Assembly: GCF_947305955.1 (NCBI RefSeq)
Contig: NZ_CAMZFB010000013.1
Span: 1-53,013, forward strand
Direction of reading: 5' to 3'
Source of the DNA: an uncultured Brevundimonas sp.
GTDB taxonomy: Bacteria; Pseudomonadota; Alphaproteobacteria; Caulobacterales; Caulobacteraceae
DNA: 53,013 nucleotides
The position numbers were made by a program, and so were the translations under genes. Below, in pieces: positions 18,306 through 27,219 of the stretch. The notes beneath the pieces were generated by a model. That model was not told the origin of the DNA and made no database searches. It saw only the letters and a program-made list of their open reading frames with translations. Each line of letters starts with the position of its first letter. The first letter of the stretch is position 1.

Positions 18306-18713
18306 ATGGTTCATGGTTCTGCCTATAGCGCCGAGACAGAAGGTATGGTCGTTCGCGTCCAGCCGTCGTTTCTCGCCGCCCAATCCGACCCCGAGGCCGG
18401 CCACTGGGTGTGGGCCTATCAGATCGAGATCGTCAATCTGACGGGGGCAACGGTACAGGTCGTGGCCCGTCGCTGGACCATTACCGATGCGTTGGGCCGC
18501 GTCGAGGAAGTCCGCGGATCGGGCGTTGTCGGCGAGCAGCCCGTGATCGAGCCGGGCGACAGCTTCTCCTATGCCTCGGGTTGTCCGCTGACCACGCCGT
18601 CGGGATCGATGGTGGGGGCCTATTACTGTCAGGACGAAGAGGGGCGGATGTTCGAGATCGCCATTCCCCATTTCAGCCTCGACGTGCCCGATACCCGTCG
18701 CACCCTGAACTAG
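18306..18713 (+). CDS. apaG: ApaG family protein (Fn3-like)
   Basis: A 135-residue ApaG protein, a single beta-sandwich linked to Co2+/Mg2+ handling in gamma-proteobacteria, with an unclear biochemical role. Family blocks are present: [41 protein letters not shown] (core ITDA and GVVGEQP), [13 protein letters not shown] and SGSMVGAY. The ATG at 18306 has only a weak ribosome-binding site. An internal ATG fourteen codons in (MVVRVQP) is an alternative start. It diverges from dcd and converges on gcrA. Confidence 0.93.
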   Translation: MVHGSAYSAETEGMVVRVQPSFLAAQSDPEAGHWVWAYQIEIVNLTGATVQVVARRWTITDALGRVEEVRGSGVVGEQPVIEPGDSFSYASGCPLTTPSGSMVGAYYCQDEEGRMFEIAIPHFSLDVPDTRRTLN

Positions 18714-18719
18714 GGCGCA

Positions 18720-18754
18720 TAAGAAAAGGGCGTAACGGTTGCCCGCTACGCCCT
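18720..18754 (-). terminator. Terminator of gcrA
   Basis: 8-bp stem AGGGCGTA (18727-18734) / TACGCCCT (18747-18754). Read on the minus strand it is followed by TTTTCTT, the expected tail for termination of gcrA. It lies between the converging apaG and gcrA stops. Confidence 0.75.
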
Positions 18755-18785
18755 GATCTTCTCGAGATTTCCGTCGAACGGAAAC

Positions 18786-19379
18786 TTAGATGTAGCGACG
18801 GAGGCTACGGGCCAGTTCCGACGCGCCGTCCTTGGTCTTCTTGACCTGCGGCTGATAGGCCACGCGGGCGTGCTCGACGCAGTAGACGCCTTCCGAGGCG
18901 CGACGGCCGCAGAAGGAGAACTCACGCGAGGACGGGTCGCCGATCGGCCATTTGCACATGTGTGCGCCCAGCGTCAGGACGGTTGCCGTGCCCGGCAGTT
19001 CCGGCATCGGAGCCGGAGCGGACGGTTGGGCCACCTGCGTCGGCACAGCGGCCGGACGCGGAGCCACAGCTTCGATACGGCGCGGAGCCGACGGAGCTTG
19101 GGTCGGTTGAGCCGGAGCAGCAGCCGGAGCCGGTGCTGCCGGAGTTGCAGCCGCTGCAGCAGCAGCCTTGGTTGCGCTCGGACGAGCCGTGCGGAAAGTC
19201 GTGCGTGCCGGTTGCGACGGTGCCGCGCGGCCCGAAAGGCCCAGACGGTGCACCTTGCCGATCACAGCGTTGCGGGTCACGCCGCCACCCAGAGCCTTGG
19301 CGATCTGGGAGGCCGATTGACCTTCAAGCCACAGTTTCTTCAGAGCGCCTACGCGATCTTCGGTCCAGCCTGCGTTCAT
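18786..19379 (-). CDS. gcrA: Cell-cycle regulator GcrA
   Basis: GcrA is a sigma70-interacting regulator that, in Caulobacter, activates promoters carrying CcrM-methylated GANTC sites and drives S-phase genes. This 197-residue copy has the N-terminal DNA-binding helix-turn-helix (GWTEDRVGALKKLW, then SASQIAKALGG and TRNAVIGKVHRLGLSGR, about 4-51). A long Ala/Pro linker (about 60-135) follows, then the C-terminal sigma-binding domain with CKWPIGDP, FCGRRA and YCVEHARVAYQP. Caulobacter GcrA is slightly shorter (173), so the linker is longer here. ATG 19379 is preferred to 19391 because GGAGGG lies 6 bases upstream of it. The upstream region contains three GANTC sites. Confidence 0.97.
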   Translation of the reverse strand: MNAGWTEDRVGALKKLWLEGQSASQIAKALGGGVTRNAVIGKVHRLGLSGRAAPSQPARTTFRTARPSATKAAAAAAATPAAPAPAAAPAQPTQAPSAPRRIEAVAPRPAAVPTQVAQPSAPAPMPELPGTATVLTLGAHMCKWPIGDPSSREFSFCGRRASEGVYCVEHARVAYQPQVKKTKDGASELARSLRRYI

Positions 19380-19400
19380 GCCACCCTCCAAGGGAAGTCG

Positions 19401-19543
19401 GATTCAATATCTTGTGTCGGAGGGCCGTAATTAGCGCTCCTCATTGGCGCCAATCGTAATTCACTGGTTAAAACACGCAATATGTGGAGATTCGGCTGTC
19501 CACAGAAACCAGATGTAGTATGGTTAATGTCCCGTTTTGACTC
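19401..19543. promoter_or_regulatory. gcrA / ABC-permease divergent control region with three GANTC sites
   Basis: GATTC at 19401-19405 and 19489-19493 and GACTC at 19539-19543 are CcrM-type methylation sites. CTGTCCACA (19496-19504) matches the DnaA-box consensus TTWTNCACA in 7 of 9 positions. ATGGTTAA (19520-19527) is the complement of the CtrA half-site TTAACCAT. The assignments rest on motif matches only. Confidence 0.5.
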
Positions 19544-19612
19544 ACTTTATTTAGTGTTCGTCTAACAACGGGCACCTTGCGAAACAGCCTAACTGTGCGC
19601 ATTTGGGCGCTT

Positions 19613-20440
19613 ATGACCTTGCAGAACCCGTCAGAACAGACCGTTTCCTCCCTTCACCAACCGCGTCGACATGCGGGCGTGAACTGGGTGGGCTTGCGTA
19701 CACTCTATCTGCGCGAGGTGCGCCGCTTCTGGAAGGTGGGCGCCCAGACCGTGGCGGCCCCTGTCGTCACGACGCTTCTGTACATGATGGTGTTTGTGGT
19801 CGCGCTTCAGGGCGCGCGTCCGCCGCTTCACGGCACGCCCTTTGCCGAGTTCGTGGCACCGGGCCTGATCATGATGGCCATCTTGCAGAACGCCTTCGCC
19901 AATGCTTCGTCCAGCCTGATCCAGGCCAAGATCATGGGCACGGCGACCGACTTCCTGACCCCGCCGCTCAGCCCGCTGGAACTGACCATCGGTTTCAGCC
20001 TCGGTGCTGCGACGCGCGGTATCGTCGTGGGTCTGGTGACGGCCATCTGTGTCCTGCCGTTCGCCAAGCTGGGCATCAGCAACATCCTGCTGATCGTCTG
20101 GTTCGGCCTGATGTCGTCGCTGCTGATGGGTATGGTCGGCGTGCTGGCCGGCCTGTGGTCTGAGAAGTTCGACCATCTGTCGGCGGTTCAGAACTTTGTC
20201 GTCATGCCGATGACCTTCCTGTCGGGCACCTTCTATCTGGTCGACAACCTGCCCGCGCCGTTTGACACCATCAGCCACTTCAACCCGTTCTTCTATCTGA
20301 TCGACGGTTTCCGCGCGGGCTTCATCGGCAATGCCGAAAGCAATCTGATGGTCGGTATCGCCATCAGCGGCATCCTGACGGTGGTGCTGGGCGTGATCTG
20401 CTGGATGGTGTTCAAGTCCGGCTGGCGCCTGAAGAGCTGA
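19613..20440 (+). CDS. ABC-2 type transporter permease (YadH-like)
   Basis: A 275-residue integral membrane protein with six hydrophobic segments of the ABC2_membrane fold. Examples are VVTTLLYMMVFVVALQG, FVAPGLIMMAILQNAF and MPMTFLSGTFYLVDNLPAPF (the conserved FLSGTFYP-like region). The C terminus ends GVICWMVFKSGWRLKS. The best relative is YadH, the permease of an export ABC system of unknown substrate. No ATP-binding subunit (YadG) is encoded in the window. ATG 19613 is preferred, because the only earlier candidate is a TTG at 19577 with no clear ribosome-binding site. It diverges from gcrA and is followed by its own terminator. Confidence 0.88.
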   Translation: MTLQNPSEQTVSSLHQPRRHAGVNWVGLRTLYLREVRRFWKVGAQTVAAPVVTTLLYMMVFVVALQGARPPLHGTPFAEFVAPGLIMMAILQNAFANASSSLIQAKIMGTATDFLTPPLSPLELTIGFSLGAATRGIVVGLVTAICVLPFAKLGISNILLIVWFGLMSSLLMGMVGVLAGLWSEKFDHLSAVQNFVVMPMTFLSGTFYLVDNLPAPFDTISHFNPFFYLIDGFRAGFIGNAESNLMVGIAISGILTVVLGVICWMVFKSGWRLKS

Positions 20441-20463
20441 TCCTGAAAACAGGTCATCCTGAA

Positions 20464-20493
20464 AAAGGACCGGTCGGTGGCCGGTCCTTTTTT
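20464..20493 (+). terminator. Rho-independent terminator of the ABC permease
   Basis: 10-bp perfect stem AAAGGACCGG (20464-20473) / CCGGTCCTTT (20481-20490), loop TCGGTGG, followed by TTT. Confidence 0.88.
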
Positions 20494-20563
20494 CTGGCCA
20501 GTGTTTGGACGGACCGCTAACCCATAGGCAAACAGCACTGGCTGGCTTGATGGGGAAATAGAC

Positions 20564-21499
20564 ATGCGTATTCGTCAACTTACAGGCTGCGCGGCCTTTA
20601 TTGCGGCCCAAGTGGCTGCTCTGGCCGTTGCGGGCGGTGCATGGGCGCAGCAGCCCGAAGCGGCTGATCCGTCGCTGGACGCCATCCGTTCGGCAGCCAG
20701 CGCCATGGTGCGCGGCTCCAATCCCGAACGGCTGGAAGTGCTGAAGTCACAGCTGGATGCCGCAGGCGTTCCCTATTCCCTGCATGCCTTTGAGGGTGGC
20801 AACCAGCGCACAGGCCCGATGGCGGGCAACAATGTCGTCATCACCCTCGGCGAGGGCGACAAGGACATCGTCCTGACCGCCCACTATGACGCTGCTGTGC
20901 TGCGTGACGGGGCCTTTTCGCATGGCGTCGTCGATAATGCGGGCGGGACGCTGGCAGTACTGATGGCGGCCAAGGCGCTTCCGGTGTCGAGCCTGAAGCA
21001 CCGTATCGTGGTGGTGCTGACCGATCAGGAGGAACTCGGCCTGATCGGCGCGCGCAAATGGCTGGAACAGACGGACAAGAGCCGTATCGCGGCAGCCATC
21101 AATGTGGACGTGGCCGCCTATGGCCGCACGGTCATGTATGGCCTGAACAACGGCGAGGCTTCGCGCGGTCTGGTGCGTGATCTGCGTGTCCACTGCGCCG
21201 AACGGGATGTCGATTGCGTCGCATTCCCCGTCTATCCGCCGAGCGAGGACCGCGTCTTTACCGCCGCCAATCTTCCGGTGCTGTCGCTGGGCATCCAGAA
21301 CCCCGTCGGTGCGCGCCAGATGTGGCTGGCCTTTAACGGCGGCGAGGACAACGGCCTGCGCGACGGCTTCGTGCCGGACGTCTTCCAGAACATCCACACC
21401 CATGAAGATACGCTCGACAAGCTGAACCCCGCCGACGTTGCGGCCTTTGCAGATTTCCTGACCCAACTGGTTGTCCGGATCGACGGCACCCAGCCCTAA
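20564..21499 (+). CDS. Secreted M28-family zinc metallopeptidase
   Basis: A 311-residue aminopeptidase-like protein with a signal peptide (GCAAFIAAQVAALAVAGGAWA, cleavage before QQPEA). Zinc ligands and the general base follow the M28 order: AHYDA (His, Asp), VVDNAGG (bridging Asp), TDQEELGLIGA (Glu base and ligand Glu), NVDVAAYG (Asp) and IHTHEDTLDKL (His). It probably removes amino acids from peptides in the periplasm. It stands alone between terminators, upstream of argD. Substrate preference cannot be inferred. Confidence 0.88.
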   Translation: MRIRQLTGCAAFIAAQVAALAVAGGAWAQQPEAADPSLDAIRSAASAMVRGSNPERLEVLKSQLDAAGVPYSLHAFEGGNQRTGPMAGNNVVITLGEGDKDIVLTAHYDAAVLRDGAFSHGVVDNAGGTLAVLMAAKALPVSSLKHRIVVVLTDQEELGLIGARKWLEQTDKSRIAAAINVDVAAYGRTVMYGLNNGEASRGLVRDLRVHCAERDVDCVAFPVYPPSEDRVFTAANLPVLSLGIQNPVGARQMWLAFNGGEDNGLRDGFVPDVFQNIHTHEDTLDKLNPADVAAFADFLTQLVVRIDGTQP

Positions 21500-21672
21500 G
21501 GGCCTATTCGGTAATGACCCTGGGCCGACGTAACCTTATCGCCGCAATAAAAGCCCGGAAACGGCCGGGCCGCGGTGTTGACTATGGGGCATCATCGTCG
21601 GACAAGGCTTGAACCCTTTTTAGCGGTCCCGTCGTGCAGCGGCGGGGCCGTCTCTCATTTCAGGAGCTTGCC

Positions 21673-22863
21673 GTGTCCGGTCATCTGATGGGCGTTTACA
21701 ATCGTGCACCGCTGGAAGTGGAGCGCGGTCAAGGCACCCGACTGTGGGCTAAGGATGGTACGGAATATCTGGACTGCGTGTCCGGTATTTCGACCAATGC
21801 GCTGGGCCACGCCCATCCCAAGCTTGTCGAAGCGCTGAAGACGCAGGCCGACAAGCTGTGGCACGTCTCGAACATCTACCGCATCCCCGGTCAGGACGAA
21901 CTGGCCGACATGCTGTGCGAAAAGTCGTTCGCCGATGTGGTGTTCTTTGCCAACTCCGGCACCGAGGCTGTGGAATGCGCGATCAAGACCGCGCGCAAAT
22001 ACCACTATGCCAAGGGCAATGTTGAGCGCATCGACATCTATGGTTTCGACGGCTCGTTCCATGGCCGTACCTATGGCGGCATCAACGCTGCGGCCAACCC
22101 GAACTACACCGAGGGCTTTGGCCCGCCGATGCAGGGCTTCTTCCAGCTGAAGTGGGGCGACAAGGACGCCCTGACCAAGGCGTTTGAATCCCCGACGACC
22201 GCCGCCATCATCCTCGAGCCGGTTCAGGGCGAGGGCGGCTGCCGCGCCACGCCGGAAGAGGACCTGCGCTGGATGCGCGAGATGGCCGACAAGCACGGCG
22301 TCCTGATCATCTTCGACGAAGTGCAATGCGGCATGGGCCGTACCGGCAAGCTGTGGGCCCATGAATGGGCGGGCATGACGCCGGACATCATGGCTGTGGC
22401 CAAGGCTCTGGGCGGCGGCTTCCCGATCGGGGCCTGCCTTGCCACCGCCGAAGCCGCTTCGGGCATGACCGCAGGCGCGCACGGCTCGACCTTCGGCGGC
22501 AACCCGCTGGCCATGGCTGTGGCCAAGGAAGCCTTCTCGATCATCTCCTCGGACGAGATCCTGAACAACGTCAACGAAGTCGCGGGCTATCTGAAGCAGC
22601 AGTTCGCCGGTCTTCAGGAACGCTATCCGGACGTGATCGCCGAGGTGCGCGGCAAGGGCTTGTTGATGGGTCTGAAGTTGATCCCGAACAACCGCGACTT
22701 TATGGGCTGGGCCCGCGACGAAGCCCAGCTTCTGGTCGCTGGCGGTGGTGACAATCTGGTGCGTGTCCTCGCGCCGCTGAACATCACACTGGACGAAGCC
22801 CGCGAAGCCGTGGCCCGTCTGGAAAAGACCTGCGAATACGCCCGCAGCCAGGTGGCTGGCTGA
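21673..22863 (+). CDS. argD: Acetylornithine aminotransferase
   Basis: A 396-residue PLP-dependent class III aminotransferase that converts N-acetylglutamate semialdehyde to N-acetylornithine, and often also acts in the succinyl-DAP step of lysine synthesis. Visible are [15 protein letters not shown] (phosphate binding), the [10 protein letters not shown] block, [20 protein letters not shown], the PLP lysine region [14 protein letters not shown], and [12 protein letters not shown] start it at GTG 21673, because AGGAG (21662-21666) stands six bases upstream and the product [11 protein letters not shown] fits the family. A longer frame from 21634 has no support. argF follows after 64 bases, so the two probably form one arginine operon. 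Confidence 0.95.
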   Translation: MSGHLMGVYNRAPLEVERGQGTRLWAKDGTEYLDCVSGISTNALGHAHPKLVEALKTQADKLWHVSNIYRIPGQDELADMLCEKSFADVVFFANSGTEAVECAIKTARKYHYAKGNVERIDIYGFDGSFHGRTYGGINAAANPNYTEGFGPPMQGFFQLKWGDKDALTKAFESPTTAAIILEPVQGEGGCRATPEEDLRWMREMADKHGVLIIFDEVQCGMGRTGKLWAHEWAGMTPDIMAVAKALGGGFPIGACLATAEAASGMTAGAHGSTFGGNPLAMAVAKEAFSIISSDEILNNVNEVAGYLKQQFAGLQERYPDVIAEVRGKGLLMGLKLIPNNRDFMGWARDEAQLLVAGGGDNLVRVLAPLNITLDEAREAVARLEKTCEYARSQVAG

Positions 22864-22927
22864 ACCCCACAGTAGCTTGAGGAGGGTCGGACGTTCCGGC
22901 CCTCCATTCGAAACGACGGAGACCAAG

Positions 22928-23842
22928 ATGGTCCGCCACTTCCTCGACATCCACCGCCTGTCCGCCGAAGACCTGCGCGGTATTCTGGATGATGCCCACG
23001 CCCGCAAGCAGGCCCGCAAGGGCTGGCCCAAGGGCAAGGTCGACGCCGATGCTCCTGCCAAGGACCGCGTTCTGGCGATGATCTTCGAGAAGAACTCGAC
23101 CCGTACGCGCTTCAGCTTTGACGCCGCCATCCGCCAACTGGGTGGTCAGGCGATCATCGCCAATGCGTCGGACATGCAGCTGGGTCGTGGCGAGCCGATC
23201 GAGGACACCGCCAAGGTTCTGTCGCGCATGGTGGATGCGGTCATGATCCGCGCCAATGACCATGAGGACGTCGAGCGTTTCGCCCGCGTCTCGACCGTGC
23301 CGGTCGTCAACGCCCTAACCGACCGTTCGCACCCGTGCCAGATTCTGGCCGACCTGCTGACGATCGAAGAGCACCTCGGCAATGTCGCTGGCAAGACGAT
23401 TGCGTGGGTGGGTGATGGCAACAATGTCTGCCACAGCTTCATGCACGCTGCGCCCAAGTTCGGCTTCAAGCTGCGTGTGGCCTGCCCTGCGGAATACCAC
23501 CCTGACCTGCGCGATCTGGAAAAGGGCGGTGACCGCGTCTTCCTGACCAGCGATCCGGCCGAGGCCGTAAAGGGTGCCGACGTTGTGGTCACTGACACCT
23601 GGGTGTCGATGGGCGACAAGGACTATGAGGCCCGTCTGGCCGCGTTCGAGCCCTACACCGTCGATCAGGGCCTGATGGACCAAGCCAACGAGGGCGCGGT
23701 CTTCCTGCACTGCCTGCCCGCCCACCGCGGCGAGGAAGTGACCGATGAGGTCATCGACGGCCCGCAGTCGCTGATCTTCGATGAAGCCGAAAACCGCATC
23801 CACGCCCAGAAGTCGGTTCTGGCATGGTGCTTTGCGGGCTAA
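22928..23842 (+). CDS. argF: Ornithine carbamoyltransferase
   Basis: A 304-residue transcarbamylase making citrulline from ornithine and carbamoyl phosphate. The carbamoyl-phosphate loop [11 protein letters not shown], the ornithine-binding DHPCQ-like segment [12 protein letters not shown], and [11 protein letters not shown] (catalytic Cys) are all present. The GDGNNVCHS block is also typical. ATG 22928 follows CGGAGACCAAG with GGAGA 6 bases upstream. The frame upstream of it has no conserved residues. It is last in the argD-argF unit, with a terminator 22 bases downstream. Confidence 0.96.
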   Translation: MVRHFLDIHRLSAEDLRGILDDAHARKQARKGWPKGKVDADAPAKDRVLAMIFEKNSTRTRFSFDAAIRQLGGQAIIANASDMQLGRGEPIEDTAKVLSRMVDAVMIRANDHEDVERFARVSTVPVVNALTDRSHPCQILADLLTIEEHLGNVAGKTIAWVGDGNNVCHSFMHAAPKFGFKLRVACPAEYHPDLRDLEKGGDRVFLTSDPAEAVKGADVVVTDTWVSMGDKDYEARLAAFEPYTVDQGLMDQANEGAVFLHCLPAHRGEEVTDEVIDGPQSLIFDEAENRIHAQKSVLAWCFAG

Positions 23843-23864
23843 GCCTGTCGAATAGCCTATTAGG

Positions 23865-23894
23865 AAAGGCCGGTGCGAAAGCGCCGGCCTTTTT
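23865..23894 (+). terminator. Rho-independent terminator of argDF
   Basis: Stem AAAGGCCGG (23865-23873) / CCGGCCTTT (23884-23892) extended by GC-GAAA-GC at the tip, then TTC. It has a T-rich tail on both strands and may also end the converging small gene. Confidence 0.85.
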
Positions 23895-23896
23895 CG

Positions 23897-24112
23897 TTAA
23901 TAGGTCACGGGCTGTGGACCGGCACCGAACAGTCCGGCGACATGGATCAGCAGCAGCATGCACAAGGCTGCAAACACCAGCATCAGAAAGCGCCACGGCA
24001 TCATACGCGGCTTGGCGCGGGAAAGATCGAGCGGCCTTGCTCCCCTCCAACCGCACAGCGCGGTCAGGGATGCGGCAATGAACAGAAGGATGAGGGTGAG
24101 ATTCAGGCTCAT
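23897..24112 (-). CDS. Small two-span membrane protein, unknown function
   Basis: 71 residues with two hydrophobic segments (LNLTLILLFIAASLTALCG and FLMLVFAALCMLLLIHVAGLF) joined by a basic loop (WRGARPLDLSRAKPRMMPW), which predicts a hairpin in the inner membrane with the loop in the cytoplasm. ATG 24112 has GTGGAGCGG directly upstream. An earlier in-frame GTG at 24121 overlaps that site. I do not recognise a family. The hydrophobic pattern, ribosome-binding site and terminator at its 3' end support a real gene. Confidence 0.65.
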   Translation of the reverse strand: MSLNLTLILLFIAASLTALCGWRGARPLDLSRAKPRMMPWRFLMLVFAALCMLLLIHVAGLFGAGPQPVTY

Positions 24113-24185
24113 CCGCTCCACGTGGCCTAACGGAATTCTTTACGCAAGCCTTGAAGTTGTGGGCTGGCAAATCAGCAACCTTCTG

Positions 24186-24361
24186 TTAACCAAGGTCACA
24201 ACGGTCCAGCTTTTGTATGCGGGCCTTCCGGCGTCGTCGGATCAATATATTGTGGTTATATAAGTTCTGATCCACTTTATGCTGTGTTTGGGTGCCCTTT
24301 TTCTGGGGCCGCGGGAGACGAATCAGTGAGCGCAACGGCGCCGTGGAGCGTTAAGGGAATC
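24186..24361 (+). promoter_or_regulatory. podJ upstream region with CtrA-like half site and GANTC sites
   Basis: TTAACCA (24186-24192) matches 7 of 8 bases of the CtrA half-site TTAACCAT. GAATC at 24320-24324 ends one base before the GTG start, and another GAATC lies at 24357-24361 inside the gene. In Caulobacter, podJ is under cell-cycle control. The match here is by motif only. Confidence 0.4.
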
Positions 24362-27109
24362 GACCCCAGAGCGCGCGAGATCGCAAAAGATCTGGCGCGG
24401 CGCTCGGGTATGACTCTGGGCGAATGGCTGAACTCGGTCATCATGGATGAGCCCGAGGATGACGGTACGCGCCGTATGCTCCTGAGCGACGGGCTGGACC
24501 GTCGCAGCCAGCGCCGCCGCAGCGAGGACGAAACCGAGACCAACTTCACCCTCAATGCGCTGATCGCCGAACTGGGCGAACGGCTGGAAGCGACCGAGCG
24601 TCGCTCGGCTTCTGCCATTCAGGGTATCGATCAGGCTGTCTCCACCCTGATGCGCCGCATGGAGTCGGACCGCGAGCAGGACAGCCAGCGCGAGCGTCGT
24701 CTGGACGATATCGGCCGTGAACTGCGCGAAGGGCACCAGCGTCTGCGGGCGCTGGAAAGCCGTGACGGTTCGGCTGGTGTCTCCGACCTCGGACAGCGTC
24801 TGGATCAGGCCCAAAACGCCACGCGTCTGGCCCTTCAGGGCATGGAGCGTTCGTTCGCGGCCTTGGAGCAACGACTGGGTCAGGTCGAGGCCCGCCCCGC
24901 CGGTGCCGAGGGCGCTCTGACGCAGCTGGCTGACAGCCTGCGTGAACAGATCGAGGCCAACCGTCAGGAACTGCTGGGCAAGCTGAACGGCGTGGCGGAC
25001 AGCGCCCGTCTGGCCCGCGTGGAACAGGTCGTGGCCCAACTGGGAGCCCAGACCAAGGCTGCCGAGCAACGCGCCGCCCGCGCCGTCGAGGCCATGGGCC
25101 AAGAGGTCATGCGCATCGCCCGCAACATGCACACCCGCATGCAGGCGGTCGAAGAGGCCGCCGCCGCGAGCCGCGCCGAGGCTTCGGTTGACCAGCGTCT
25201 GGCGGAACTCGGCCGCGTTCTGGACGAGAAGCTGGATCGCGAGATCGCCCGCCAGTCCGAGACGATCGAGAGCCGCCTGACCCGTCACGAGGACCAGCAC
25301 GCTCTGGCTCTGGAACGACTGGGCAATGAGATCACCCGCATCTCGGACCGCCTGTCGGAACGGATCGCCCAGACCGAGCGTCGCTCGACACAGGCGATCG
25401 ACGACATCAGCCGCCGTCTGAATGAAAGCGCCGAGCGTCTGGAGCGCCGCTCCGATGATACGACCAGCGATCTGGCCGAGCGTCTGCGCCAAAGCGAGGA
25501 ACGCACCCGTAAACTTCTGGACGAAGCGCGGGAGCAGCGGGCCCGTCGCGAGGCTTCGGCCTCGTTCAATGCCCCGCGCCTGACCGCCGAAGTGCCGCCG
25601 TCGGACACCTTCGACAGCGTGCCGGAGTTCATTCCGGAATCGCCCGCGGCCTCGCTGTTTGGCTCGACACAGGACAGCCCTCCCGCCCAGACCATTCTGG
25701 ATGACTGGCGCGCGGTGGTGGCATCGCGTGCCGAACCGGCTGCACCCGAAGCGCAGGCTACGCCGGGCTGGGCCGATACGGTCGCGGCGGAACTGGCGGT
25801 CGATCCCTTCCCGTCGGCGGACACCTTGCGCCCGTTCGGCAGCCTGGAAGACGATCTGGACGCCGCCGTCAGCGAGATCTCGGCTCCGGTCGCCGAGGCC
25901 GATCCCTATCCGGCAATCTTTGAAGGCTCTGATGCGCCCGAGGACGTCTTTGGCGACATCCACGCCGTGCAGCCGCAAGAGCCGCAGCCGGAGTTGATCG
26001 AACAGTTCGCCGCCGCGCCGCAAGAGGATGCCGGTGCATTTGACTTCGGCGAGTTTCTAGCCGCCGAGGAAAAGGCTGCGGAAGAAGAAGCCCCGGAAGA
26101 AGTCCCTGTCGCTGCGAGCGATGAGGACCTGTACGCCGACACCGACCAAGCGGTTGAGGCGGCTCAGGACGTCTTTGATACGGCTCTGGATGACTTCTCG
26201 CTGACGCCCCAGCCGACGACGCGGGATGTGATCGACAGCGCGCGGGCCGCCATTGCCGAAGAGGCCGTCGAGGAAGCGCCCCTTAAGACCTTTGGCCTCA
26301 AGCTGCGCAAGAAGGGTGGCACCTCCGCCCTGCAGCAAAAGCTGAACCGCAAGGCCGAGCGCGACAGCTCCACCTTTGGTCAGGCGCTGAAGGTGTCGGC
26401 GCTGGCCATGCTGGTGGTTGGCGGCGGTGGCTATGGCACGCTCAAGCTGATGCGCGGTCAGGACCTGTCGACGCCGATGGGCAAGGAGCCGGTCGAGGCG
26501 GGGGCCCCGATGGCGGCTCTGGCACTGGATGCGACGCCGACCGATGCGGTTCCGTCGCGTGAGGTTGCCGAGACCGAGGGCAAGGCGATCTTTGAACGTG
26601 CGGTCGCCCTGATCGACAATGGCGATCCTTCGGGTATCGAGCCTCTGACCCGCTCGGCAGAGCTGGGCTATGTTCCGGCGCAGATGCGTCTGGCGGCCCT
26701 CTATACCGATGGCGGTCTAGGTGTCGGTGTTGATCTGGTCGAGGCGCGTGAATGGGTGCGCCGCGCCGCCGAGGCTGGCGATGCGCGGGCCATGCAGCAC
26801 TATGCCACCCAGCTTTATGACGGCGTGGGTGGTGCCCGTGACGAGGCTGCCGCGGTGCATTGGATGCGCCGCTCGGCCGAGGCCGGTCGCGTCGACAGCC
26901 AGTACAACCTCGCGCACCTGTACGAGAAGGGTGTGAAGGGCGTTCCGGCGGACCGCGTTCAGGCCTTCACCTGGTACATGATCGCCGCCCGTCGCGGAGA
27001 CCAGCAGGCGCTTGAATCGGTTCAGCGACTGACCACCAGCCTTACTGCAGAGGAACGCCGTCAGGCCCGCGACATGGCCGACGACTTCAATGTTCAGCCT
27101 TTGGCCTGA
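24326..27109 (+). CDS. podJ: PodJ-like polar organising protein with Sel1 repeats
   Basis: 927 residues in four parts. (1) A conserved N terminus (APWSVKGIDPRAREIAKDLA and SGMTLGEWLN, about 4-40) shared with Caulobacter PodJ. (2) A long coiled coil rich in Glu, Arg and Gln (about 75-420). (3) An acidic, Pro-rich segment (about 425-680), then one membrane span (SALAMLVVGGGGYGTLKLM, about 691-709). (4) A periplasmic tail with about three Sel1 repeats (GYVPAQMRLAALYTDGG, GDARAMQHYATQLYDG, GRVDSQYNLAHLYEKG). PodJ marks the new pole and recruits pilus, flagellum and stalk factors. The C-terminal peptidoglycan-binding domain of Caulobacter PodJ (974 residues) is absent. GTG 24326 is chosen for GGGAG at 24313. 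Downstream genes are not obviously related. Confidence 0.85.
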   Translation: MSATAPWSVKGIDPRAREIAKDLARRSGMTLGEWLNSVIMDEPEDDGTRRMLLSDGLDRRSQRRRSEDETETNFTLNALIAELGERLEATERRSASAIQGIDQAVSTLMRRMESDREQDSQRERRLDDIGRELREGHQRLRALESRDGSAGVSDLGQRLDQAQNATRLALQGMERSFAALEQRLGQVEARPAGAEGALTQLADSLREQIEANRQELLGKLNGVADSARLARVEQVVAQLGAQTKAAEQRAARAVEAMGQEVMRIARNMHTRMQAVEEAAAASRAEASVDQRLAELGRVLDEKLDREIARQSETIESRLTRHEDQHALALERLGNEITRISDRLSERIAQTERRSTQAIDDISRRLNESAERLERRSDDTTSDLAERLRQSEERTRKLLDEAREQRARREASASFNAPRLTAEVPPSDTFDSVPEFIPESPAASLFGSTQDSPPAQTILDDWRAVVASRAEPAAPEAQATPGWADTVAAELAVDPFPSADTLRPFGSLEDDLDAAVSEISAPVAEADPYPAIFEGSDAPEDVFGDIHAVQPQEPQPELIEQFAAAPQEDAGAFDFGEFLAAEEKAAEEEAPEEVPVAASDEDLYADTDQAVEAAQDVFDTALDDFSLTPQPTTRDVIDSARAAIAEEAVEEAPLKTFGLKLRKKGGTSALQQKLNRKAERDSSTFGQALKVSALAMLVVGGGGYGTLKLMRGQDLSTPMGKEPVEAGAPMAALALDATPTDAVPSREVAETEGKAIFERAVALIDNGDPSGIEPLTRSAELGYVPAQMRLAALYTDGGLGVGVDLVEAREWVRRAAEAGDARAMQHYATQLYDGVGGARDEAAAVHWMRRSAEAGRVDSQYNLAHLYEKGVKGVPADRVQAFTWYMIAARRGDQQALESVQRLTTSLTAEERRQARDMADDFNVQPLA

Positions 27110-27219
27110 TCAACCTCGGCTAGGGTAGGGGTGGTTTCTTCGCGCCCCCTTGGTTAAAGCCTTAGGAACGCCTCGTGGCGTTCCCGATGCCTGTACCCTG
27201 CAACCCGAAGGCGCGTACT

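Noticed and set aside
21551-21572. GCCCGG ... CCGGGC hairpin upstream of argD as a riboswitch or attenuator
   Set aside because: A short isolated stem with no T run, no leader peptide and no match to an arginine-linked RNA element. It may be a weak terminator of the preceding gene.
24323-26023. 566-codon open frame opposite podJ
   Set aside because: Shadow of the coiled-coil coding region, whose repetitive Glu/Arg codons keep the reverse frame open.
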